From positions 1 to 11,318 of the forward strand of contig JAGRJA010000054.1 in assembly GCA_020443005.1 (NCBI GenBank): 11,318 nt of DNA. The letters are read 5' to 3'. Below, piece after piece: positions 1 to 6,859 of the stretch. The notes under the pieces are model-generated. The model was not told the DNA's origin and made no database searches. It worked only from the letters and a program-made list of their open reading frames with translations. The stretch is from Pseudomonadales bacterium (GTDB lineage Bacteria > Pseudomonadota > Gammaproteobacteria > Pseudomonadales > UBA7239). Numbering within the stretch: position 1 is the first letter of the stretch; each line of letters begins with the position of its first letter. Both the position numbers and the translations under genes were made by a program.

Positions 1-119
1 ATATTGGAAACATAAAGGCCTACCAGTATTCGGGCGCGCATCAATGTGACAGTATTTGCCTCGTTTAGAATGGATCGCGGAATATAGCGATCGAGATAGT
101 CCTGAATTGCCCTGATCAT
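1..119 (-). CDS. N-terminal fragment of an unidentified, probably membrane-bound protein
   Basis: An open reading frame begins with ATG (CAT at 117-119 on the plus strand) and runs off the left edge, giving 39 codons. The peptide starts MIRAIQDYLDRYIP and ends in a hydrophobic run, RARILVGLYVSN. The pattern of a short charged, amphipathic head followed by arginines and then the beginning of a membrane segment resembles the N-terminus of multi-pass sensor proteins such as membrane histidine kinases, but nothing visible proves that family. A good ribosome binding site (AAGGAAG on the minus strand, about 124-130) stands at normal distance from the start, which supports it as a real gene. It lies 66 bases downstream of the 5-alpha-reductase gene on the same strand, so it may be the last gene of that unit or have its own promoter. 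Confidence 0.5.
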   Translation of the reverse strand, partial: MIRAIQDYLDRYIPRSILNEANTVTLMRARILVGLYVSN

Positions 120-160
120 GCTGTTGCTTCCTTGTTAATGTTGTATTTTCAACGGGCCAG

Positions 161-189
161 TTTAACTGAGGTTACGGTGATTTTGTCAA
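161..189 (-). promoter_or_regulatory. Possible sigma-70 promoter for the left-edge gene
   Basis: On the minus strand a perfect TTGACA (184-189) overlaps the stop codon of the 5-alpha-reductase gene. It is followed after 17 bases by GTTAAA (161-166), which matches only three of six positions of the TATAAT consensus. The position, about 40 bases upstream of the start codon at 119, is plausible. The weak -10 box makes this a tentative call; if real, the left-edge gene could be transcribed apart from the catabolic genes. Confidence 0.25.
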
Positions 190-971
190 ATCAGCCCTGG
201 AATTACCGCCTTGCGTTCTTTGGGGTATTCATCCGGGAATTTTTCAAGGTACCATTTATGTGCGCCCATGCCTTGCGCGATGAGTGGCAAGGCAACCCAT
301 AGGGCGTAGACACTTCCCATCAGCGACCATGACATCAGTGCAAAACCGCACCATTCAACGATCTCGCCAAAATAGTTCGGGCAAGAGACATATTTGTAAA
401 AACCGCCGCGTGGAATCTTGTAGCCGGTTTCTCCGGGGCCGCGCAAATTGATCAGGATATTGTCCGAGCTCACATTGATATAAAACCCGAAGAAAAAAAC
501 GACTGTGCCAATGAAAAAGCGGGGATCCCATAACCATTCAATCGGGTATTCGCGCAGCGTACCGAAATAGTAGCCAATCAGGTAGCCGTTGATGATGTAA
601 AAAGTCATGGACGACAGCATCATGCTGATCGGCATGGTTTTGCCTTCAGCCTTGATGCGGTAAGGAAAAATCAGCGCCCGGTTGATGTAATGAAAGATAA
701 AGGCACCAACAATGGCGATGGAAGGGTTTATGGGGTTATCGCCAAGCAGGAAAAAAGTAGTGACAACCAGCAACACAGGCACTTCCATGATGATCCAGCC
801 GGTGCGTTTGTCGATGGTGCCGAGAAACGCCAGCGCCGAGGTGTCGGCCCTGCCGCTCATGGGCAGCAGTTTGGTGAAATGAATGGCAAAACCGGAGAGC
901 ACACCCAATGCGCCCCAATAAAGAAGGTAGTGGTTGAAGGTTTGCAAATCGATATTCAGCAAGTAGTGCAT
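186..971 (-). CDS. Steroid 5-alpha-reductase family membrane protein (3-oxo-5-alpha-steroid 4-dehydrogenase-like)
   Basis: This 261-residue, strongly hydrophobic protein has the size and the several membrane segments expected of the SRD5A family, which reduces the delta-4 double bond of 3-keto steroids with NADPH in the membrane. The C-terminal half carries the family signature: N166 and D170 (in NVSSDNIL), R177 (NLRGPGE), IPRGGFYKYVSCPNYFGEI around 186-204 with N199 and E203, EWCGFAL, and an ending HKWYLEKFPDEYPK that matches the human-type C-terminus. E63 (in MEVP) and Y95 (in HYINRA) fit the catalytic Glu-Tyr pair; the residue before the Glu is Met where the human enzymes have Gln. Family knowledge includes a structurally solved proteobacterial homologue. 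The gene follows the acyl-CoA dehydrogenase pair by 101 bases. The exact substrate is inferred. Related reductases and methyltransferases with this fold are the alternatives, but the intact NADPH-site residues favour a reductase. Confidence 0.9.
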   Translation of the reverse strand: MHYLLNIDLQTFNHYLLYWGALGVLSGFAIHFTKLLPMSGRADTSALAFLGTIDKRTGWIIMEVPVLLVVTTFFLLGDNPINPSIAIVGAFIFHYINRALIFPYRIKAEGKTMPISMMLSSMTFYIINGYLIGYYFGTLREYPIEWLWDPRFFIGTVVFFFGFYINVSSDNILINLRGPGETGYKIPRGGFYKYVSCPNYFGEIVEWCGFALMSWSLMGSVYALWVALPLIAQGMGAHKWYLEKFPDEYPKERKAVIPGLI

Positions 972-1072
972 GCAATTGTCCCGGCGCTGGTGTGCTTGTT
1001 ACTGGCCCGTATGCTTGAAAGGCTTCTACTGGATAGACTGCTGTGCGAGTGTGTTTCTGTCAAGTTGTTGTC

Positions 1073-2185
1073 TTATCGTGGGGACAGGTAGCGGGCTTCG
1101 AGCCTGTCCGCCAGTTTGCTGATATGTTGTTTTGAATTCCCCATCGCCAGTTCCAGTTGCTTGGCCCACAGGCAATAACGAAACAGGTAGTAGTCGCGGT
1201 CGATGCCGGCGCCGCCGTGTACATGCTGTGCAGCCTGACTAACCCGGTGCATGACATTGCCACACCAGACTTTGGCCATTGCAATCGCTTCGGAATCGTA
1301 AATGCCGTTGTTGATGTCGCTGCCTGCCTTAAGGGTAATAATATTCAGGCACTGGGTATCGATGTAACAGTCGGCAAGGCGATGTGCAACAGCCTGAAAG
1401 GTTGCAATAGCTACACCAAATTGTTTGCGCTGGCTGGTGTATTCACCACTGATGCGTGTCATTTTGTCGGCGGCACCTACCGCCATTGCACAGTAGGCGA
1501 CGGTTGTCATGGCGACAGCTGTGTTGATCAACTGATGTGCATCTTCATCGCTTATCAGTATTTCGATATCTGCATTATTCAGGTCAACCCGGTATTGAGG
1601 TTCGTGTGCTGTAGAAAGTTGCGCTGTCAGTTTGACGCCCGGCTGTTTACGCTTGAGAACCGCCACGCAAGGTTTGTGGTTTTTTGTGGCTGCGATAAAC
1701 AGGTAGTCGGCATCGTTGGCAAATGGCACGCAATGTTTATAGCCGGAGATTTTGCTGCGCTGATCAACAAGGCTTGACGCACGGAGAGGGTCTTCATTAC
1801 CGGGTTCGATCAGTGCTGCGGTTATCAGTTTTTCACCACTCGCTATCTGTGCCAGCAGCCGGGCGACCTCACTGCGGTTTTGCAAGGCCAGTAGAGGCAT
1901 TGCCGAAGAAATAATGCAAGGGATGTACGGCGTGGAAACCATGGTTCTGCCAATGACTTCGGCAACCAGTGTGGTTGCGTTGTAATCCATGCCCATGCCG
2001 CCAAGTGCTTCAGGGAAAGCCGCTGCGGTGATACCGGCTTCAATCATTTTTTGCCAGAGTTCGTGATCGAGATAGGGACCGTTGGCTTCAAGTTTTTTCA
2101 GGCGTTCCACATCGGAAAAATCACCGAGCATATCGCTGGCCAGGGATTTGATGTCGTTATGCAGTTCGGAATAGGAAAAATCCAT
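1073..2185 (-). CDS. Acyl-CoA dehydrogenase, FAD-binding but apparently non-catalytic subunit of a two-subunit enzyme
   Basis: The 370-residue protein has the acyl-CoA dehydrogenase fold: an N-terminal helical domain (EAGITAAAFPEALGGMG, 49-66), a divergent middle beta domain, and a C-terminal helical domain. It keeps TSQRKQFGVAIATFQ (250-264), whose Arg binds the FAD pyrophosphate across the dimer interface, and QHVHGGAGIDRDY (320-332), the usual FAD-contact loop. It lacks a Glu at both known catalytic-base positions: the helix that carries ERL in isovaleryl-CoA dehydrogenase reads AVAMTTVAY, and no EG(T) loop follows HGGAG. The beta domain also lacks the typical SEPxAGSD substrate/flavin motif, having IEPGNEDPL instead. 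It lies 56 bases after the other subunit gene. This is the pattern of one half of an alpha2beta2 steroid-CoA dehydrogenase (ChsE1-ChsE2 or ChsE4-ChsE5 type in Mycobacterium). Which carbon-carbon bond it acts on cannot be read from sequence. Confidence 0.92.
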   Translation of the reverse strand: MDFSYSELHNDIKSLASDMLGDFSDVERLKKLEANGPYLDHELWQKMIEAGITAAAFPEALGGMGMDYNATTLVAEVIGRTMVSTPYIPCIISSAMPLLALQNRSEVARLLAQIASGEKLITAALIEPGNEDPLRASSLVDQRSKISGYKHCVPFANDADYLFIAATKNHKPCVAVLKRKQPGVKLTAQLSTAHEPQYRVDLNNADIEILISDEDAHQLINTAVAMTTVAYCAMAVGAADKMTRISGEYTSQRKQFGVAIATFQAVAHRLADCYIDTQCLNIITLKAGSDINNGIYDSEAIAMAKVWCGNVMHRVSQAAQHVHGGAGIDRDYYLFRYCLWAKQLELAMGNSKQHISKLADRLEARYLSPR

Positions 2186-2241
2186 AGTGTTAACCTGTGT
2201 GCTATTGGTTCAAGTTTGTCAGTCGGTAAAAGGTCGCGTTG

Positions 2242-3432
2242 CTAGCGTGCGCGAGGTAGCCACAAACCGGCGCTGGCAATAATTTCACGCTGGATCTCAT
2301 TGGTGCCGCCGCCGAAGGTAAGTGTCGAGCCCACCCGATAGCGTTTTTCCAGTACACCTTTGAGTATGGCACCTTCGCTGTCACCGGAGAGCGTGCCGGC
2401 TTGCCCCATCACTTCGAGCAGCAGACGCCAGGCTTCCACAAAAAACTCACTGCCATATACCTTGGCTGCGGAGGCGTCGGCCATATCGGGGTTGCCTGTT
2501 TGCATCGCCCAGGCCTGTTTCCAGCACAGTAGCTTCAGTGTTTCGATGCCGGTGTGAACCCTGGCAAGGTTTTCCTTGATCCAGGGTGTGCTGATCAGGG
2601 GTTTTCCATCGATGTCTTTGCTGGTTGCACACCAGGCACATACCTGTTCAAAAACACCGGTGATCATGCCGGGGTTTACGATGGAAAGCCGCTCGCGATT
2701 GAGCTGGCCGGTAATCAGCTGCCAGCCGCCATCGATTTCACCGACGCGGTATTTGTCGGGCAGTCGGATATCCTGATAGTAGGTGGCGTTGGTGCGAATG
2801 CCCATGGTTTTGATCGGCGTGTGGGAGAAACCTTCCAGTGCGGTTGGCACCAGGAACAGGGTGATACCTTTGTGCTTTTTGATATCCGGACTTTGGTTGG
2901 TACGCGCGGCGAGCCACACATAATCGGCATAGTGGCCGAGGCTGGTCCAGATTTTCTGGCCGTTGATAATCCAGTCGCCGGTGGCTTCATCGCGGTCCGC
3001 ACGGGTTTGCAGGCTGGCAAGGTCGGTGCCGGCGTTGGGTTCTGAATAACCCACTGAAATAATGATTTCTCCCTTGAGAATTTCCCGAACGATGTTTTCC
3101 TGAATGAATTCACTGCCGTGCTGGGCAAGCATGGGGCCAACAGTATCCACCGTTAAAAACGGGTAGGGGAAGCCGGAACTCATTACTTCCTCAGTGAAGA
3201 TATGTTGTTCGACCGGGCCGATACCGGCACCCCCCAGTTCGACTGGCCAGCCAAGACCGAGCAAACCGTCTTTGGCCAGCTGTTTCATTTTTTGTTTGAA
3301 AACCGGGCCGCCGCCTTCAAAAAAATCGGGGTGTTTTTTTTCTTCAATCAGGTCGGGTGTGACGAAATCCTTGAAGTAGTTGGCGATACGGTTTTTGAGT
3401 GCCTGCTGTTCGGGAGTGTAGCTGATATCCAT
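2242..3432 (-). CDS. Acyl-CoA dehydrogenase, catalytic subunit of a two-subunit (steroid-CoA-type) enzyme
   Basis: The 396-residue protein carries the classical motifs: GLLGLGWPVELGGAG (56-70), SVGYSEPNAGTDLASLQT (126-143) for substrate and flavin contact, NGQKIWTS (157-164), MGIRTNATYY (210-219), and LTFGGGTNEIQREIIA (371-386) near the C-terminus. E247 in LNRERLS sits where isovaleryl-CoA and long-chain acyl-CoA dehydrogenases hold their catalytic Glu, while the C-terminal loop has Gly in place of the Glu used by medium-chain enzymes. The R-x-Q-F-G motif that normally binds FAD from the neighbouring subunit is missing; its region reads CAWCATSKDIDGKPLIS. The 370-residue subunit encoded just downstream supplies exactly that motif, so the two probably form an alpha2beta2 enzyme that dehydrogenates a bulky acyl-CoA in beta-oxidation. 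The gene follows the aldehyde dehydrogenase by 52 bases and is probably co-transcribed. Its Shine-Dalgarno site is weak. Confidence 0.94.
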   Translation of the reverse strand: MDISYTPEQQALKNRIANYFKDFVTPDLIEEKKHPDFFEGGGPVFKQKMKQLAKDGLLGLGWPVELGGAGIGPVEQHIFTEEVMSSGFPYPFLTVDTVGPMLAQHGSEFIQENIVREILKGEIIISVGYSEPNAGTDLASLQTRADRDEATGDWIINGQKIWTSLGHYADYVWLAARTNQSPDIKKHKGITLFLVPTALEGFSHTPIKTMGIRTNATYYQDIRLPDKYRVGEIDGGWQLITGQLNRERLSIVNPGMITGVFEQVCAWCATSKDIDGKPLISTPWIKENLARVHTGIETLKLLCWKQAWAMQTGNPDMADASAAKVYGSEFFVEAWRLLLEVMGQAGTLSGDSEGAILKGVLEKRYRVGSTLTFGGGTNEIQREIIASAGLWLPRAR

Positions 3433-3484
3433 TTATTGCTCGCTTGTAAAAATTGCTGCGGTAGACGCAGGGTGTTTTGCCCCG

Positions 3485-4942
3485 TTATTTTTTGGCTTTG
3501 GTGAGTTTGTCGAGTTGCTTCTGACATTTTTCGCCATAGGGCGGCATCATGCCGGACAGTTTCATCAGGTCGAGTTTCATCTGTTTGTAGATGGCGCGCT
3601 GATGACTGAATGTTTTGAAACCGTCAAAGCCGTGATAGTTGCCCATGCCGGAATGACCGATGCCACCAAACGGCAGATCTTCACAGCTGGCATGTGCCAT
3701 CACATCGTTAATACTGACGCCTCCACTGATGGTGCGGTCGAGCACCATGCGTTCCTCAACAGGGTCTTCACCAAAATAATAAAGGCCGAGTGGGCGCGGG
3801 CGACTGTTGATGTACTGGATGCACTCCCCGACATTCTTGTAACTTTTGATACAGAGGATGGCGCCGAACAGCTCTTCCTGCATTACCCGCATATCATCAG
3901 ACGGGTTGATCACCAGCGTCATCGGCATTTTATGGATGCCGGGTTTCTGCTGACTGAAATCCTCGTTGGCGGGGTTGATAACGCGTACATCGCCGCCCTT
4001 GCTGCGAGCATCCTCAATCATGCTGGCAAGGCGCTGATGGTGTCGCTCATTGATGACAGCGGTGTAGTCCGGGTTTTCAAGTACGCTTGGAAACATTTCG
4101 GAGAAATGACTGATGGCGGCCTGTGTGAAATCTTCCAGTTTTTCTTCGGGCACAAAACAGTAATCCGGTGCCAGGCAGGCCTGGCCGATATTCAGTGCCT
4201 TGCCGGTCATGATGCGTTCCGCGGCTTTTTTCAGCTCATAGGAGCGGCCAACAATAACGGGTGATTTTCCGCCCAGTTCGAGCGTGCAGGGCGTGAGGTT
4301 GTTCATGGCCGCATGCAGGATGTGTTTGCCGATGTTGGTGCCACCGGTAAAGATGATGTGGTCGAGCGGGAGAGCGGCAAACTCGGCGCCGGTTTCAGGC
4401 CCACCGGTTACAGCATAAAGTTCGCTCTCATCAAAGTAGCGATCAATTAGCGCTTTCATTAACGCTGCGGTTTGCGGGTTGAGTTCCGAAAGCTTGACCA
4501 TCGCGCGATTACCGGCAGCCAGAATACCGGCAACCGGTGAGAGGGCTGTGTAAACCGGAAAATTCCATGTGCCCAGCACACCGACAACGCCTTTGGGTAC
4601 ATATTCCACCCGTGCTTTTGCGCCCATCAGATTCAGGGGGAACATGACCTTGCGTCGCTCATTCTTCATCCAGTGTCGCAGGTTTTTCATGCTGTGTTCA
4701 AAACCGCCCATCACTGACAGCACTTCCGACATTTGCGCCTGATGACGGGACCGGTTGCCGAAGTCGCTGGTGCTGACATCAATAATGTCGTGCTGGTTTT
4801 CGGCAATCATGTTGTAGGCGCGTTGCAGGCGTTCAATGCGCACTTCGGCCGTCACTTCACCCTCATTAATGAAGGCTGTTTTTTGTACGGAAAGCACGCG
4901 TTTCATTTCACTGAAAGCTGTTGTATCGGCGGGTGAACTCAT
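3485..4942 (-). CDS. Aldehyde dehydrogenase, coniferyl-aldehyde-dehydrogenase (CalB-like) type
   Basis: NAD(P)-dependent oxidation of an aldehyde to a carboxylic acid. The start at 4942 gives 485 residues beginning MSSPADTTAFSEMKR. It has GAGGTC five bases upstream, whereas an in-frame ATG 15 codons earlier (4987) has no good ribosome binding site. In this numbering the active site is complete: N127 in GTWNFPVY, the nucleotide-binding FTGGTNIGK at 198-206, general base E222 in LELGGKSP, and nucleophile C256 in NIGQACLAPDY. The EELFGAIL, RPRPLGLYYFG and DLPFGGIGHSGMGNYHGF segments are typical of the coniferyl aldehyde dehydrogenase branch, whose members act on bulky or aromatic aldehydes; that branch is recognised from memory of the family. 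As first gene of the leftward unit next to acyl-CoA dehydrogenases, and divergent from a P450 and a CoA ligase, it probably oxidises a side-chain aldehyde before CoA activation. Confidence 0.93.
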   Translation of the reverse strand: MSSPADTTAFSEMKRVLSVQKTAFINEGEVTAEVRIERLQRAYNMIAENQHDIIDVSTSDFGNRSRHQAQMSEVLSVMGGFEHSMKNLRHWMKNERRKVMFPLNLMGAKARVEYVPKGVVGVLGTWNFPVYTALSPVAGILAAGNRAMVKLSELNPQTAALMKALIDRYFDESELYAVTGGPETGAEFAALPLDHIIFTGGTNIGKHILHAAMNNLTPCTLELGGKSPVIVGRSYELKKAAERIMTGKALNIGQACLAPDYCFVPEEKLEDFTQAAISHFSEMFPSVLENPDYTAVINERHHQRLASMIEDARSKGGDVRVINPANEDFSQQKPGIHKMPMTLVINPSDDMRVMQEELFGAILCIKSYKNVGECIQYINSRPRPLGLYYFGEDPVEERMVLDRTISGGVSINDVMAHASCEDLPFGGIGHSGMGNYHGFDGFKTFSHQRAIYKQMKLDLMKLSGMMPPYGEKCQKQLDKLTKAKK

Positions 4943-5020
4943 GGGATGACCTCGGTGTGACAGGTAAACTTTCGGCGTGGTAAACACCGACTTCGTTCAA
5001 TACTTAATGACTGAAAGTTA

Positions 5021-5054
5021 ATATACTATAGTATATGAAAATATACTTATATAC
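5021..5054. promoter_or_regulatory. Candidate operator in the divergent promoter region
   Basis: The 16-base sequence ATATACTATAGTATAT (5021-5036) is a perfect palindrome. Its right arm starts a second inverted repeat, GTATAT-GAAA-ATATAC (5031-5046), and a further TATATAC follows (5048-5054). The cluster lies between two divergent genes, 78 bases above the aldehyde dehydrogenase start and about 138 bases above the thiolase-like gene's end of the site, and contains TATACT boxes resembling -10 elements on both strands. A homodimeric regulator such as a TetR-family repressor could bind here and control both units. No regulator gene is visible in the window, and the site does not look like the KstR box of actinobacteria. 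Confidence 0.5.
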
Positions 5055-5126
5055 CGAAGCCATGCAGTTTTTCTGCCTTGTCATTTCGGTTGTGTCGACA
5101 GGTTCTGTGCTGTCGGTCAACAAGGT

Positions 5127-5148
5127 TGGGTGCTGCTTTCAGCAACCA
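5127..5148 (+). other. Possible hairpin in the leader of the thiolase-like gene
   Basis: TGGGTGCTG (5127-5135) can pair with CAGCAACCA (5140-5148) across a CTTT loop, giving eight base pairs with one G/A mismatch. It lies in the long untranslated leader (about 130 bases if transcription starts near the palindrome) and 29 bases before the AGGAGAGG ribosome binding site. There is no T-run after it, so it is not a typical terminator. A role in mRNA folding is only a possibility. Confidence 0.25.
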
Positions 5149-5191
5149 CTTTTGTGTTGACGGGCAGTCGTTTTTCAGGAGAGGTTCTCTT

Positions 5192-6700
5192 ATGAGCGAG
5201 TTGTCTGCGAATACGCCGGTTATTATTGGTGTCGGTTTTTGCCAGGAAAAGCTGGACGATGCCTTGCAGTGTTCCGAGCCTTATAAACTGATGGTAAATG
5301 CTGTCAGGGAAGCGGCCAGAGACGCCGGTTCCGAAACCTTGCTGGCCCAGCTTGATTCTGTTTCCGTAGAGCAGGGTATGTGGCAGTACAAAAACCCGGG
5401 CAAACTTATTGCTGATGAAGTGGGTTGCCCGAATGCCAAAAGTATTCTTGCTGATCTGGGTGTTTTACAGCTTAACCCGCTGTTTGACCTGTTTGATGCT
5501 ATCCAGAAAGGTGAGCAGCAAATGGGCGTGGTTACCGGTGGTGAGGCAAAATATCGCGAGCTGCGTGCCAAAATTGCCGGTCAGGAAGTCAGTAATACCG
5601 TGCAGCCGGACGAAACGCCCGCGCCGGATGTCTATCACCCGACGCCAGACCCTTTTGCGACGCCTGAAGAAGCGGCAGCCGGCATCTTTATGCCCACCGA
5701 GCTTTTTGCGGTGATTGAATCGGCCATTCGCTATGCGCAAGGGCTGGATGTGGAAACCCACCGGGACAAAATCGCGCAGTTGTACAGCAGCTTTAGTGAA
5801 ATTGCTTCGCGTAACCCCCATGCCTGGAATCAGGATGTCGTTCCTGCTGAAGACATCCGGAATGCGGTTGGCAAGAATGCGATGCTGGCCTTTCCCTACA
5901 CCAAAAAGCACAACAGCCAGTGGAATGTGAATCAGTCAGTTGCCATTCTTGTCTGTGCCTACGGCAAGGCCAAGGCATTGGGGCTGGATGAAAACCGCTT
6001 TATTTACCCGGTTTCTGCTGTGCAGTCGCGGCATGTTGTTTGCCTGGCCCAGCAAAAACAACTGCACTCCCACCCCGGTACGGTGATGGCGGGAGAGCGG
6101 GCTTATGCGCTGGCGGGTATTAACAATACCGATATCAATGCCGCAGATCTGTACAGCTGTTTTCCATCGGCTGTGCAATCCTTTGCCCATGATTTAAAAC
6201 TGGAAGGTGTTTGCCCCTGGTCGGTAACCGGCAGCATGGCTTTTGCGGGTGGCCCTTATAACCACGGTGCGCTGGATGGAGTTGCCCGCATGGTTGAGGT
6301 ACTGCGTTCCGGTGAAGGCTTGCAAGTCAGGGATGCTGATGCGCCGCGTTATGGTATAACCTCGAATCTCAGCGGGATTTTTGGCAAGCAGGCTGTGGCA
6401 ATCTTCTCGGATGCCCCGAATAGACAGGGTTATCAGTTCGACGATATCACCGCGGCTGTGGCTGAAGTCGACAAGCCACTTCCCATGAACGGTGCCTATA
6501 CCGGTGCAGCGAGAGTGGTGGGTTATACCGTTGTTTATAACCGGGAAGGGCCTTCGCATGCGTTTGTCTACGCAGAAACACCGGCGGGCGAAAGAACGGT
6601 CGCTAAAAGTCAGGATGCCGGGTTGTTACAAAAGATGGTAGCTGAAGAGTATGTCGGCAAAATGGTTGAAATTCACTCTGGGCAAGGTTTTACAGAGTAA
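5192..6700 (+). CDS. Thiolase-like protein (SCP-2/TLP1-like) with C-terminal extra domain, lacking thiolase active-site cysteines
   Basis: The start at 5192 is set by AGGAGAGG (5177-5184) seven bases upstream. The frame is open further upstream to an ATG at 5078, but that 38-residue extension (MSFRLCRQVLCC...) does not look like family sequence. The resulting 502 residues begin MSELSANTPVIIGVGF, a normal thiolase N-terminus. The thiolase fold covers about residues 8-410. YSCFPSAVQSFAHDL (321-335) matches the region holding the HDCF-type motif of SCP-2 thiolases, with Tyr and Ser in place of His and Asp. The first catalytic Cys is missing, with LGVLQLNPLF at about 89-98 there instead, and the C-terminal Cys-Gly-Gly motif is replaced by FAGGPYNHGA (351-360). 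Residues about 430-502 form a separate domain like the OB-type extension of mycobacterial thiolase-like protein type 1. The protein probably binds CoA esters, but ordinary thiolysis by the two-cysteine mechanism is doubtful. First gene of the rightward unit. Confidence 0.85.
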   Translation: MSELSANTPVIIGVGFCQEKLDDALQCSEPYKLMVNAVREAARDAGSETLLAQLDSVSVEQGMWQYKNPGKLIADEVGCPNAKSILADLGVLQLNPLFDLFDAIQKGEQQMGVVTGGEAKYRELRAKIAGQEVSNTVQPDETPAPDVYHPTPDPFATPEEAAAGIFMPTELFAVIESAIRYAQGLDVETHRDKIAQLYSSFSEIASRNPHAWNQDVVPAEDIRNAVGKNAMLAFPYTKKHNSQWNVNQSVAILVCAYGKAKALGLDENRFIYPVSAVQSRHVVCLAQQKQLHSHPGTVMAGERAYALAGINNTDINAADLYSCFPSAVQSFAHDLKLEGVCPWSVTGSMAFAGGPYNHGALDGVARMVEVLRSGEGLQVRDADAPRYGITSNLSGIFGKQAVAIFSDAPNRQGYQFDDITAAVAEVDKPLPMNGAYTGAARVVGYTVVYNREGPSHAFVYAETPAGERTVAKSQDAGLLQKMVAEEYVGKMVEIHSGQGFTE

Positions 6701-6859
6701 GCGGCTCGCAAGGTCAGCTTATGTGCAGACTTGACGGGTAATTTGTGTTTTATTGGCGAGTGTTTACCAGGATAGCCGTAGCGTCAATTGCTGATGGGTG
6801 TTGTTTAGCGAACCGCGGCTTTCCGAGATACGAAGAGCAGTCATGAAGAAAGAGGCAAC

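Noticed and set aside
3515..4264. A 249-codon plus-strand frame opposite the aldehyde dehydrogenase
   Set aside because: The minus-strand frame encodes a complete aldehyde dehydrogenase with all active-site motifs. The antisense frame has no recognisable domain and arises from codon bias.
4943..4987. 15-codon longer N-terminus of the aldehyde dehydrogenase (ATG at 4987)
   Set aside because: No ribosome binding site precedes it, while the ATG at 4942 has GAGGTC at ideal distance. The extra residues look like translated leader sequence.
5021..5054. Reading the AT palindrome as a KstR-type operator or an intrinsic terminator
   Set aside because: It lacks the AAC-GTT core of the actinobacterial KstR box. 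The AT-only stem with no loop or T-run does not suit a terminator, and it sits between divergent starts rather than after a gene.
5078..5191. 38-codon longer N-terminus of the thiolase-like protein
   Set aside because: The extension is Cys/Arg-rich and unlike thiolase N-termini. A strong AGGAGAGG site immediately precedes the ATG at 5192, which begins a normal thiolase-like sequence.
6731..6756. TTGACG at 6731 as a promoter for the ligase gene
   Set aside because: No acceptable -10 box lies 16-18 bases downstream; the nearest AT-rich sequence is too close.
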